Both the position numbers and the translations under genes were made by a program. The notes under the pieces were generated by a model, which searched no databases, was not told the origin of the DNA, and saw only the letters and a list, made by a program, of their open reading frames with translations. A DNA stretch of 64,000 nt, taken from the NCBI GenBank assembly GCA_021186555.1, contig JAJKFL010000007.1, positions 25,425,177-25,489,176 on the forward strand, written 5' to 3'. Positions 54,731-64,000 of the stretch are shown here, in pieces (within the stretch, counting starts at the first letter, position 1; every line of letters begins with the position of its first letter). The DNA comes from Reticulitermes speratus (lineage: Eukaryota; Arthropoda; Insecta; Blattodea; Rhinotermitidae).

Positions 54731-54945
54731 GCCAACTACTGCACACTAATTACATATGTTCATTCTATATAATGCTACATGTTTCGGCTGGCATTCCTCT
54801 TCTATAGGCTTACGCTAGCATGCTGGCTGCGTAAATCTATAGAAGAGGACTCCTGATGATGGCTGAGAATGTCAGCCGAAACACGTAGGAGTAATAATAG
54901 TATTGGAAAACATGTATACATTGCACGGAATATGTATAAGATTAA
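54731..54945. mobile_element. Foldback element, hammerhead in right arm
   Basis: Inner arms mirror each other (TGCTACATGTTTCGGCTGGC against GTCAGCCGAAACACGTAGGA, and CCTCTTCTATAG against CTATAGAAGAGG). Left outer end GCCAACTACTGCACAC is the family motif; ATTGCACGGAATATG on the right resembles the reversed terminal motif. Confidence 0.8.
54849..54892 (+). ncRNA. Hammerhead ribozyme, near-complete consensus
   Basis: CTGATGA at 54853-54859, stem II GGCTG/CAGCC (54861-54865 with 54873-54877), GAAA 54878-54881, stem III segment ACACGT, U-A site ending at 54887, stem I ACTC/GAGT with one unpaired G. The left arm remnant (about 54774-54803, minus) has a perfect AATGC/GCATT stem I but lacks the core. 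Confidence 0.82.
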
Positions 54946-54949
54946 ATAT

Positions 54950-55481
54950 ATACGTTGTGTGTCTCAGTTACTAACAGCGCTGTAAAATAAACCGAAAAAC
55001 AACTTTTTTGTTTTTAGAAAATCGGATAAAATTTATATGAGTTGTATATAAAGTACGGGTTATGTGCCTAGCCTAAAGACCAAAATTAAATTGGCCCAAT
55101 AATTTCTAATGTAGAGACCTATATCGATTTCATCAGTATCGGTTGAGTGTTTTTAGAGCTGGAACATGTGCACAGGCATGACCACCACACAGTTGAACTT
55201 GTAGAAAGCATGCACATCAAACGGACACCAGGAAGTCTCGGCTTCGGAACATGATGATGATGATGATAAAAACAAAACGCAGCAGCGAAGAGCAACGATG
55301 ATAACGACGTAAATAATCTGATTTGACGTGGCCCATTTCTTTACTAAGCCATGAAAAGATTAAAATTACAGTTTTTACAGATTAATGAACAAATTTCGCT
55401 ACATTTTAATCTGTACATTCACTCTCAAAACCACAGTTTTAACTTAATGTCGTTCGTCCCATTGCGTTTTGATATGCAAAA
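54950..55481. other. No gene; (GAT)n near 55252
   Basis: A short GATGATGATGAT tract at 55251-55266. Nothing else. Confidence 0.4.
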
Positions 55482-55834
55482 TTACTAATAATTAACCGTC
55501 ACACATAACAGCAACACGTTTCGGCTCACATCAAGCCATCTTCAGGCTGTACACAACTACATATATACACAAAAATGCATAAACAATATGCGTTAATAGA
55601 ACTGTCAAAACTGAGACATCAATTTTATCTAGGTCCGCTTTAATACTAATTAAAACACACGAAGTATACCATATATGACAAATTCGAGACCTCAATTCTG
55701 ACAATTCTATTAACGCATATATTTTTTGTCTATATATTAATTGTGTAGTCTGAAGATGGTCTGACGTGAGTCGAAACATGTAAATATTACTTTTTTTTCA
55801 GTTATACAAATTTATGTTTGACGGATATTAGTAA
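55482..55834. mobile_element. Foldback element, intact hammerhead in left arm
   Basis: Outer arms TTACTAATAATTAACCGTCA and TGACGGATATTAGTAA, inner arms AATATGCGTTAATAGAACTG and its inverse. The left arm holds a full hammerhead on the minus strand; the right arm (55750-55792, plus) keeps CTGAAGA and GAAACATGTA but stem II and stem I have decayed. Confidence 0.85.
55508..55550 (-). ncRNA. Hammerhead ribozyme, complete consensus
   Basis: Minus strand: stem I ACAGC/GCTGT (5 bp), core CTGAAGA (55539-55545), stem II GGCT/AGCC with 7-nt loop, GAAA (55519-55522), stem III segment ACGTGT, cleavage after U (55513), then GCTGT. All conserved positions present, with a stem I sequence unlike that of any other copy. 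Confidence 0.87.
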
Positions 55835-56928
55835 CAACCACAATTTCCGTTTTCTGCACCAAAACCAAAACCGTCAGGGGTGCATGCAATTTCGAACCCG
55901 TGCCACGTTCTCACGACTCAACACTAGCTCATTGGGGGGGCCCGGAAGGGCGTCACGGACAAACCACGGACCACTGACACAAGTCTAGAGTCAGAGCACG
56001 GTGTCCATCACAAGAGCTCAATAAATTCCAAAAACAGACGGTAAGACGAACTTTATCATCCCTATCTCCCCGAACTATTTTATGCATTATCTCGACTCAA
56101 TGGTCTTACTGCTGGGAAAGACGGGGTAGGGGAAGAGTCTTCAGAGCTCTTACCACGTCTCGCGGACGCTCTCATTTCGATCCCATCGGGATGTCTGAAG
56201 CAAATCACAGCTGTGTTTTCGCACTTGACGTATTTAAACGCCCGCCGGCTTATAAACTGCACTCTGCTGAATGGAGTCCCAGTACCAATTTAAATACGAG
56301 GCTGACATAATGTAAACTGATGACGTGCCTTAATTGCTTTCACAATGAAGCCGAACGCTTTGAAAATTCAGGGGCCGTTTGGAAGCCAATTTCACAACAG
56401 AACGTATGGATACGCCAGTTTTCAGGTGTCGATGAAGCTGGATATTGGCTTATGCGTTATGTATACCACAGACATTTGTCAGGAAGGGAAGTCGTGAACA
56501 CATCTTATACTAAATGGAGTAAATTTGTAAAAACAAGAACAGACTGCCCAGCAAAGAATGCGATGTTTCCTTCGCAAATCAGTGAATTTTGGCAGATAGA
56601 ATTTTTTTTACGTGTATAAAATCCTTCTGAGCGTCAGAAGTAAAAGATCCAAGAGTAGACAAAAGGCTAGATGGAAAGATGACGTAGATAATGACATAAG
56701 AAAGTTGGAAATTGTTAACTGAAAACAAGCAGCGCACGATAAGGATGGACGGAGCAGAGCAACAAGTGAGGTGCTTATCCTTCTTGGACAGTGGAGCCAC
56801 AGAAGAAGAAGAGCGTCAGAAGCAGCAATATATCAAAATCCTTCAAATTTCAGGTGCAAAAGTTACTGGGTCTAGATTCGTGTGTGGAATGATGGAAAAT
56901 AACTGCGTGCTGCTTAGTAGTAACATCG
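55835..56928. other. No recognisable gene
   Basis: The frame 56320-56619 has no recognised domain. Nothing supported. Confidence 0.4.
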
Positions 56929-56998
56929 CCGCCGCCGCCGCCCCACCACCACCACCACCACCACCACCACCACCCCCACCACCACCACCACCACACCA
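56929..56998. repeat. (GCC)n then (CCA)n triplet repeat
   Basis: GCC triplets followed by about 20 CCA/CCC triplets. It gives poly-proline in the frame 56712-57140, which I do not regard as a gene. Confidence 0.88.
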
Positions 56999-57251
56999 CC
57001 AGCTCGGAGAAAATCACAACCTGTTGATATTTCCACTTTCGTCCAACATCATTTCCCGCTCTTCTTCTCCGCTTAAACTACGGCACTATATCCTCAATCT
57101 TACATTCTCTCTTACGAGCCTAATTTCTCTAAAACCTTGATCATTTTCACCCTATGTAAAAGAACTATGGAAAAGTTCTCTAGAAACTGAAAGCAAACAC
57201 TCGCGAATTCGCATGTCGGCTTGCCTTTCGCATGACGTTTGCTGTCTGTAA

Positions 57252-57518
57252 GAGATGCGAACATACGCCATTGTAAAATTGAGATTCGAACATACGCCAC
57301 TGTAAAATGTGAGATTCGAACATACGCCACTGTAAAATGTGAGATTCGAACATACGCCACTGTAAAATGTGACATTCGAACATACGCCACTGTAAAATGT
57401 GAGATTCGAACATACGCCACTGTAAAATGTGAGATTCGAACATACGCCACTGTAAAATGTGAGATTCGAACATACGCCACTGTAAAACGTGAGATGCGAA
57501 ATTAAGCCACTGTGAAAT
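57252..57518. repeat. 30-bp tandem repeat array, about nine units
   Basis: Unit GAGATTCGAACATACGCCAC plus TGTAAAATGT. The inner six or seven units are identical apart from one G-to-C; the first and last are diverged. Because 30 is a multiple of three and no frame contains a stop, frames stay open on both strands (88, 122, 163 and 234 residues, with repeats such as NLTFYSGVCS). I treat these frames as by-products of the repeat. Confidence 0.93.
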
Positions 57519-58579
57519 CGGAGGTTTCGCGGCGGTGAAGCTGTTGATGGGTTGTGCCTGTCGTTCGTCTGGTAAAGAGATACCGACGTTTCGGGTGAAT
57601 GAGCCGCCCCAACTGCCGTCCACCAGAGTACACGGTGTCTCACTCTTCACTGTTTCACCTACGGTTTCATACAGCGTGTAACCGGAAATTATTTTCCTTT
57701 CGTATGAATTTGCTCGTATACTGAGTCCGGTAAGTGAATGATGACGAAGACTGGGGAAACGGAACTTCGTGCAGCCCCCACCGCTAATAGACTCAGTGAG
57801 GACAGCCACCATTCGCTTCAGTACACAACACAAATATTCGTAACACTGACAAATCTTCATATAATCACCTCTACACAGCTTCAAAGAAGAATCGTAAAAT
57901 AATCCAAGTTATATACGGGAATTGACATACAAACGAGAAGCAGAAGAGCCCACATTTATTTTTTGTCTGTAGATATGAAGTGGGATATCTTTCTTTTAAG
58001 GAGCAAGACAACTTACAGATGTACGAATAACAAACTCATAAATGTTATCTGGGACTTATAACTAAGATTACATAACACCGCACAACTCGGCCCCCCAGAA
58101 TGGTGAAACACTATGGGATGAACATGCAGATAGCAAGGGAGGCTCGTGAAATACAGACAGAATTTGTAGGGAAACCACATGACGAACGACCACTTGGAAG
58201 AACATGATGCAGATAACACTGTCAGATCTAGCGAAATAGGTTATGAAGATGGTAAGTGGATGGACTGAACTTAGGTACGTACGTCATGGCGGCCGCTGGT
58301 GTCGGGTATGTTGGTCGTTTACGGTGAACAATGGGGAAATCAGCTAATTTAGCTTATACTGCTGTCAGCTGCAAATAGTAAACAGTAAGGCCACACACTG
58401 AGAAATGGCTGTATTACTTAATGTGCGACAAAGCAGGCGTGACCTGTCTTAAAGACAGCAATCAACATCCACGGACGAATTGAGTAACACCATGACAATC
58501 ACTAAAGTATATGCTCTCCATACAGAATTCGAACCCGGAACCACATTAATACAAAACACGTGCAGCGCTTATTTTTATC
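57519..58579. other. No recognisable gene
   Basis: ATACCGACGTTTCGGGTGAA near 57581 recalls a hammerhead 3' half on the minus strand without a clear core. Nothing else. Confidence 0.4.
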
Positions 58580-58800
58580 TATGTTATTTAACGACGCTAC
58601 CACCTGCTAAGATGGTACAGCGTCGGTATTAGATCAGTGAATGAGAATGGTGGAATGATACTGACAGGGGAAAACCGACGTACAGACTTTGAGAAAACCC
58701 GTCCCAGTGCTACATTATCCAAAACCACTTGCACATGGACGAACCTGTAATCGAACCCATGCCTCCGTAGTTAAGACACTGATGGCTAACCGCATCCCCC
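58580..58800 (-). mobile_element. SINE family C
   Basis: Minus strand: GTTAGCCATCAGTGTCTTAA head, GGGTTCGATTACAGGTTCGT B-box region, CATGTGCAAGTGGTTTTGGA, CCCTGTCAGTATCATTCCAC and the 3' end GTAGCGTCGTTAAATAAC. A poly(C) run of about 12 replaces the first bases of the head. Confidence 0.82.
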
Positions 58801-60505
58801 CCCCCCCAACGGGTGTAATGAAACTTGTAGTCAATATAAAATAATTGTATTTATTTACGATCCTGTTCCCTGAAATAAGAACCATATTTAACGGGTCACC
58901 CAGAGTTACGTTACCCACAACCACAGACTTTGACTTTACCTTCACATATCGGAAAGTTAATCTAAAAACGCAACCATCCCTAAGTTCCTGAATGGTTACA
59001 TTTCGGATATGTCAAATATTTCCAGGGAATGGAGAAGGGTGGGTGTGGTGGCAATGTAACACATCATAAAACCTTCAACACCAGTGCCAATGCTTTTATT
59101 AAAATATGGTGATTGTTGATCTGCAATCCTCCCTACCCCGTTTGTAATTTAGAACACTGAGTTAGGTTAATAATTCGAGATAACATGGTCATTTCAACCA
59201 CAATATATATGTCGGCCATGTTACTATCAAATGTGAAATCCGCACCATGTTGCAATCTAGGGTGGATGTGCAAATTAATACGGTATCTCTCGGATACTGA
59301 AGCTACATATCACAAAATTTGGTGAAATCTGGAGCTGCTGTACGACTTCAACCACATACATATTTTTTTTTACAGATAACACACGTGTAGTTACGTACAT
59401 CCGGTACCTCTTCCGCCGAACAAACTAAAAGTTACGGAGTTACAATGTCACTTTACAGCACTCGCAGTGTCGTATTGATTTGTATAATACAACATAAAAC
59501 AAACTTATCACATACCTTTCAGTGTAGCGATAAGCGAGCCTCTGTTACTGTCATGTTCTGTGTCACTTCATATGGAGAACTCGCTCGTATTGTAAGCTTT
59601 ATGGAGAATTCAATGGGGCTTTAAAGTCGTCTAATTTAAATATAACGTAGATACGGCATATGGCCCTACAGCAGGGCTTCCATATTCGTCCGATACAGAG
59701 AATAACATTCAGAAAAATATACGGTGTGCTCATTTCAACAGCTGGTTGCCAGAAGAATAACCCGAACATTTTTGTATTCTGACATTTCTTGTTTCGAATA
59801 GTCGTCTTATTAATGGAATTTTGTATCGTATTTACTGTAAAGCATCCCAACAAAGTAACACACGCAACTGTGTGAGTCTCCTACCTGCACTCTTTAAAGG
59901 TACGTAGCCACTAGTATGTCTCACCCACTTCCATATCAATAACCTTTGCATTTTGCCCACAGAGTAATGCAGTGACGTCACTGGAATTGTCACAGTAAAC
60001 GACTATCTCCATAACCGGTCGCTCTGTGCGATACAAAAGAAGTAGATGTTCCTGTAACGTAGGATGTAACTTGCTTATATTATTTAATGACACTTAATGC
60101 TTCAAAGAATCTGCAAGTTGACGTCATATCTGCCCATCTACACCTATTCCTCTTTAAACACAATGAATAAAGATACAATATTAACTGCAATACTAAAAAA
60201 AACGTGGACCCCGATTCACGGAGAACTGGAATAGCTGCGAGCGACAAGCTGACTGCCGTCACGTGAAATAATATTAGTGAAAAGAAATGCGAGTTGTGAG
60301 ATAAAACAATCTCCCTGTACAGTACGATAATCTCCCCATACATACAAAAATTAGCTGCAGAATTGTTAAGTTCTTCCCGTAAATTCATGTTTCCAACAGT
60401 AATGTTTATTAAATATAGATGCATTTCTCTGATTTTATGTCAAAGATATTAGGCCAACAACAGTAGAACATCACACATGTAGCTCATCTGTTCTCAATCG
60501 TTCCA
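58801..60505. other. No recognisable gene
   Basis: About 1.7 kb of unrecognised AT-rich DNA. Frames at 59599-59853 and 60080-60424 lack domains. Confidence 0.4.
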
Positions 60506-60590
60506 GCTACCTACCTACCTACCTACCTACCTCTACCCGCCTGCTGCTGCCTGTCTATCTATCCATCCATCCATCCATCCATCCATCGGA
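60506..60590. repeat. (CTAC)n and (CATC)n microsatellites
   Basis: CTACCTACCTAC run at about 60509-60533, then CATCCATCCATC at about 60564-60588. Confidence 0.88.
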
Positions 60591-60717
60591 TCCAACTCAG
60601 TATGTGCCTCGCCTCCTTTCTACCCGAGCACGGAAACTGATCGTTACCGAAACGTCGTGTTAATGTCCAGATGCAGTGTGCTTCTAAATGCCATATATCA
60701 TTACCACAACTCTAGAG

Positions 60718-61224
60718 CAGTGGTATTCAACCTTTTTTGTTCGCGTACCCCCACTATAATTTCTATTCAACTTTGTACCCCAAATAACGCATAATGCAAG
60801 TTATACATAGTCTATAATCTACATAAAAAATAAGTTAAATAAATTACATCCAAAATAATGTATTAAATAATAAGTTTGAGAAAAAGGAGAAACAAGCTAT
60901 TAAATAACAAATATATTATTGACTATCATATAAAACTTAATAAAGGAACAAAGGTATTTTAGCAAAGCAAAATTATATGCACTATGTGGAATAAAATGAA
61001 ACTAGCCGCTCAGATAAGAATCGCATAAAGGAGAGAGAGAGAGAGAGAAATGGCGCTCCCAAATCACATGTCCTTACGTCTGGGTCTCTTGTGGCTAACC
61101 CTAAATCTGTCCCTGATTATTCAGTGTTTATCATGAAATAATATATTCATTTTTTTTAATTTTACGTAGCCCCTAAGATGTCTTCGCGTACCCCGGGTAC
61201 GCGTACCCAGGTTGAATACCACTG
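60718..61224. mobile_element. hAT-like MITE, 8-bp target duplication
   Basis: CTCTAGAG (60710-60717) and CTCCAGAG (61225-61232) form an 8-bp duplication with one mismatch. Termini CAGTGGTATTCAACCT and AGGTTGAATACCACTG are exact inverted repeats, and the inner flanks (TTCGCGTACCCC at left, GGGTACGCG at right) extend the pairing. The 507-bp interior is AT-rich with a (GA)n run at 61030-61048 and no transposase. Eight-base duplications with CAG..CTG ends are typical of hAT elements. Confidence 0.92.
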
Positions 61225-61232
61225 CTCCAGAG

Positions 61233-62369
61233 AACTGAACAATCACAGTGGTGTAGCGTAAACATGCCGATCATGCAGCAGCAAATATAAAGCTGTGTTT
61301 CCGAAGCTGCCCAGGAAGACGTTTGAAAGTCTGAAATCGTATATGAATGTTTTAAAGACTGGATGGATGTCAAGCATGAAGGTAAAGGCTTGATATAACA
61401 GGTCGGGTAAATGGAAGCTTAAAAGTCGTGTAAAAAGGTGGCGCGGGGAAATTCTGAAATTAAGCACGCAAGAGAAAGGCACATTATATCGTAATTAATA
61501 CACGTATATGACAGCTGACTATAAGCGGAAATGAAAACACCATTCTCCTCTTGTAAGTACTCTGGCAAAGGAAGTTAAGGACAACGTTTTCATTTCCGCT
61601 AGTAGTCTGCAGCATCCCACACATGACGTCCTGTGTTACTTGCGGTGACGGTCATTAGATGCTCTAACCGGCACAAAGGTTCCCAACATTCCACCGTGAA
61701 CCAACACGGAACTATCTGACGGAATGACCGATAACGGAACCTGACCACTCACACGTACCTTACCAACTAAATGCCTGGCTTAATTAATAACCGACAGAAT
61801 GGCGCGAACGACTTATAAACTGAATGTCTCGTTAAGAAATAGTCTCATTGTGTCCTTGCCCTTCCGACTAAATAACCGACACACTTAATATCTGATCCAC
61901 TAACCAACAAACTAAAAACAAAAGCACTAAGTCACCAACTAAATACCTGAACTGTCATTTAAACAACACAAAGTCTGAAACACCGCTAACAAGAAACTGT
62001 GCCTGAAATAGATTCTTAGCCAGTTAAATCAAGCTAACATGCCCACGTACTATTTCGTGAATCCCATTGGTCATCTTTTGTATATAACTAAAACGCACAC
62101 CTTACTGTATGTACCTCTGAAGTACGTATCATTAAAGGCATACTTAATACTCGATCGCAACGGGGCGAATTCAACCAGATAGACACTTTTAATTTCCTTC
62201 TACACTACTTTACCAGCAATTTATTTAAACGAATTATAATCACAAAGGAGTGGCACTGAAAGGACAAAGGCTTATATATGTGAGCAACAAATATAAGAAT
62301 TATACTTCGAGAAAAATGGTCAGCTGATCTGAACTTCGATGACAAATATGGGTAGAGCATTATATATAA
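61233..62369. other. No recognisable gene
   Basis: Nothing supported beyond short chance frames. Confidence 0.4.
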
Positions 62370-62512
62370 TCATTATTTTATCTGACCGATATCGTTTGTC
62401 ACTTACCGCCGCTATTCCAATGCGCGGCAGGACAAACCGCTTAGTGGCTACGGTTTATACGATAAACGAGATCACAGAAGTGAACAACGATATTGGTCAG
62501 ATAAAATAATGG
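62370..62512. mobile_element. MITE family G, 143 bp, inverted-repeat ends
   Basis: The left arm CATTATTTTATCTGACCGAT and following TATCGTTTGTCACTT is mirrored at the right by AAGTGAACAACGATATTGGT and CAGATAAAATAATG. A partial relative lies at 24615-24660. No coding capacity; the superfamily is not clear. Confidence 0.8.
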
Positions 62513-62589
62513 TCCAGTACTACTTAGTAAACGCAATGTAGACTAACAAAATAACAAGTAGCTTTACAGAATTTCCATCAGCGCTTAAT

Positions 62590-62785
62590 ACCGACCCCCA
62601 TCGGGGGGGGATTCAATTCCATGCCTGTCCGTGTGGAATTTGTGGTGAACAAAATGGCATGGGACACATTTTTTCTCCAATTACTTCCGTTTTTCAACTC
62701 ACAATATCGTTCCACTAATGCTCCATACCCATTCATCCGCCTATCACCGACGCTGTACACTCCTGGCAACTAATAGCGTCGTTAA
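62590..62785 (+). mobile_element. SINE family C
   Basis: Plus strand: GGGATTCAATTCCATGCCTG (B-box region), GTCCGTGTGGAATTTGTGGT, CAAAATGGCATGGGACACAT, then TCGTTCCACTAATGCTCCAT and the 3' end CTAATAGCGTCGTTAAATAA. The 5' head is replaced by a G run at 62604-62611. Confidence 0.8.
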
Positions 62786-64000
62786 ATAACAAAAACACGA
62801 AACCGCGCCGCTGCACAGGATCCTGAGCCGGTTCCACTGATCTCCCTTCCCAACAACATATCTAACATTATTGGCGTACTGCACGGCAAAACATCTCGAT
62901 AAAATCCTCTGACCTTTACATACACGATGTATTTATTGTTTTAGAAGCTTCTGTGAAAGCAACCTGTCAGTCTTTGAACAACAACAATTTATTTTTTTAG
63001 TTACTTACTTTGTTTATGCGTTACGATGGAAATATACGAAAAAAATAATAGCTTAAACGTTTTAATATTCTCTGCCACCCAATTTTGTCCCTGTCCTCTG
63101 GGTGCCTACATTCCAACGTATTTCCCCCCCCACCAAAGTTCTAACCACACGGAGATTTTTTTTTTGTTTGCGATTCGACGTAAAGACTCTTCAAATTCGA
63201 ACAAAACGCATAAATGCACAGCTAAAGACCTTTATGTAATGGAAGGGCTCAAAATTACATCTACATATACTTTCAAACACACGTAAAGCTCAACAGTCCG
63301 GAAGAATAAAAGCAGGAGATAAGCTCCAATCTGAACTGTACCAGCAACAAGTCATAAAATGGGAGGGGGACCGGGGGGGGGGGGGGGTTTACAACAAATG
63401 GCAAACCGACGTGTAGAGGGCATGGTTTTTACAGACTCTTCCAACAGAGTGCTTTGTCAAATCGAATAACGACTTCTATATTCGACACAACTTGGCTTTA
63501 TTTCAAAATAAAATTCTACACAATTTTACTCCTTTATATTTTTACACTCGGTTAACCCCCACTGCCTCCCTCCCCCGGTCCCAGAAGCATGTGTGTATAT
63601 TCTCTTCAGCTTCTGCATGCCTAGCCTACCGTTTAAACAACGTACAAGTCACTTGTCGCCTGTCACACGACAGTCTAAACCTGTAAACGGAACGTCGACG
63701 ACGAGAAGCGGTGGGTAAATGAAGCGAAAATGCAACACAATCACACTCCATTTGGCAAGAAGCCCCTGGGGCTTGCACAGACGCAACCCGACAAACATAC
63801 GTCAAACCACTGGCGTTATCACCCACGGTACTTATGTAGGCTGTATTACCACCGCCTTCCGCAAGATTAGGCGTTCCTCATTACGCCTGATGCGTCATTC
63901 GCTGCTGATAAAAGTCTATTATCGCAACGAAACCGCAAATCTGGGGTGGGGGGCAACGGTAGTAGATACAGTGGAGCGCAGCCTACGTAAGGTGTGAAAT
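62786..64000. other. No recognisable gene; poly(G) tract
   Basis: A run of about 14 G lies at 63374-63388. Frames at 63492-63997 on both strands have no recognised domain. Confidence 0.4.

Noticed and set aside
57180-57884. 234-residue minus-strand open frame over the 30-bp array
   Set aside because: It stays open because the period is a multiple of three; equivalent frames exist on the other strand, and no domain is present.
60620-60665. ACCGAAACGTCGTG as a hammerhead
   Set aside because: CAC/GTG could pair as a short stem I, but the core order is wrong (CTGATCG follows GGAAA) and stem II is absent.

Overview
The window looks like gene-poor intergenic or intronic DNA from an insect nuclear genome. 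It is AT-rich, has no operons or long open frames, and is packed with decayed transposable elements. The reverse-transcriptase tails and the tRNA-like SINE heads resemble repeats I associate with cockroaches and termites (Blattodea), but that placement is from memory and should be treated as likely, not proven. I found no convincing exon of a host gene. Almost every open frame either lies in a repeat or shows no protein-like features. The one unexplained frame with a promoter-like upstream region is at 16999-17343.

The most striking content is a family of inverted-repeat (foldback) elements whose arms carry hammerhead-ribozyme (HHR) motifs. Palindromes lie at about 7097-7266, 13108-13370, 15482-15790, 27991-28231, 29663-29900, 32319-32898, 37342-38030, 45140-45592, 53343-53448, 54731-54945 and 55482-55834. 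In the well-preserved arms one finds, in order, a stem I strand, CUGANGA, stem II, GAAA, a short self-complementary stem III (ACGT, ACATGT, ACATATGT or ACACGTGT), a U-H cleavage site and the partner strand of stem I. Stem I sequence differs between copies but stays complementary. The motifs point outward from the centre: minus strand in the left arm, plus strand in the right. Two copies have clear target-site duplications, so the palindromes move. HHRs with a very short stem III are known from Penelope-like retroelements; I infer these palindromes are non-autonomous relatives. No Penelope-type polymerase was recognised here.

The remaining layout is a mosaic. Three tRNA-derived SINE families (called A, B and C here) have 9, 9 and 6 copies, many with exact target duplications. 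Several non-LTR retrotransposon tails are present: one type ending in (GTTA)n, one ending in TGAA repeats, and one split by a palindrome. A 1769-bp pogo-like DNA transposon at 19702-21470 sits inside a retrotransposon copy; it has TA duplications and a broken transposase with a psq-type helix-turn-helix, a DDE-like region and a C-terminal zinc finger. Small non-autonomous DNA elements of pogo-like, hAT-like and piggyBac-like form are also present, with a mariner-type helix-turn-helix remnant, a 30-bp tandem array, minisatellites, and about ten poly(G)/poly(C) tracts.

The pieces do not form a pathway. They record successive insertions: SINE into palindrome (37 kb), palindrome into LINE (29.7 kb), pogo element into LINE (19.7 kb), LINE into a hAT-like end (9.2 kb).
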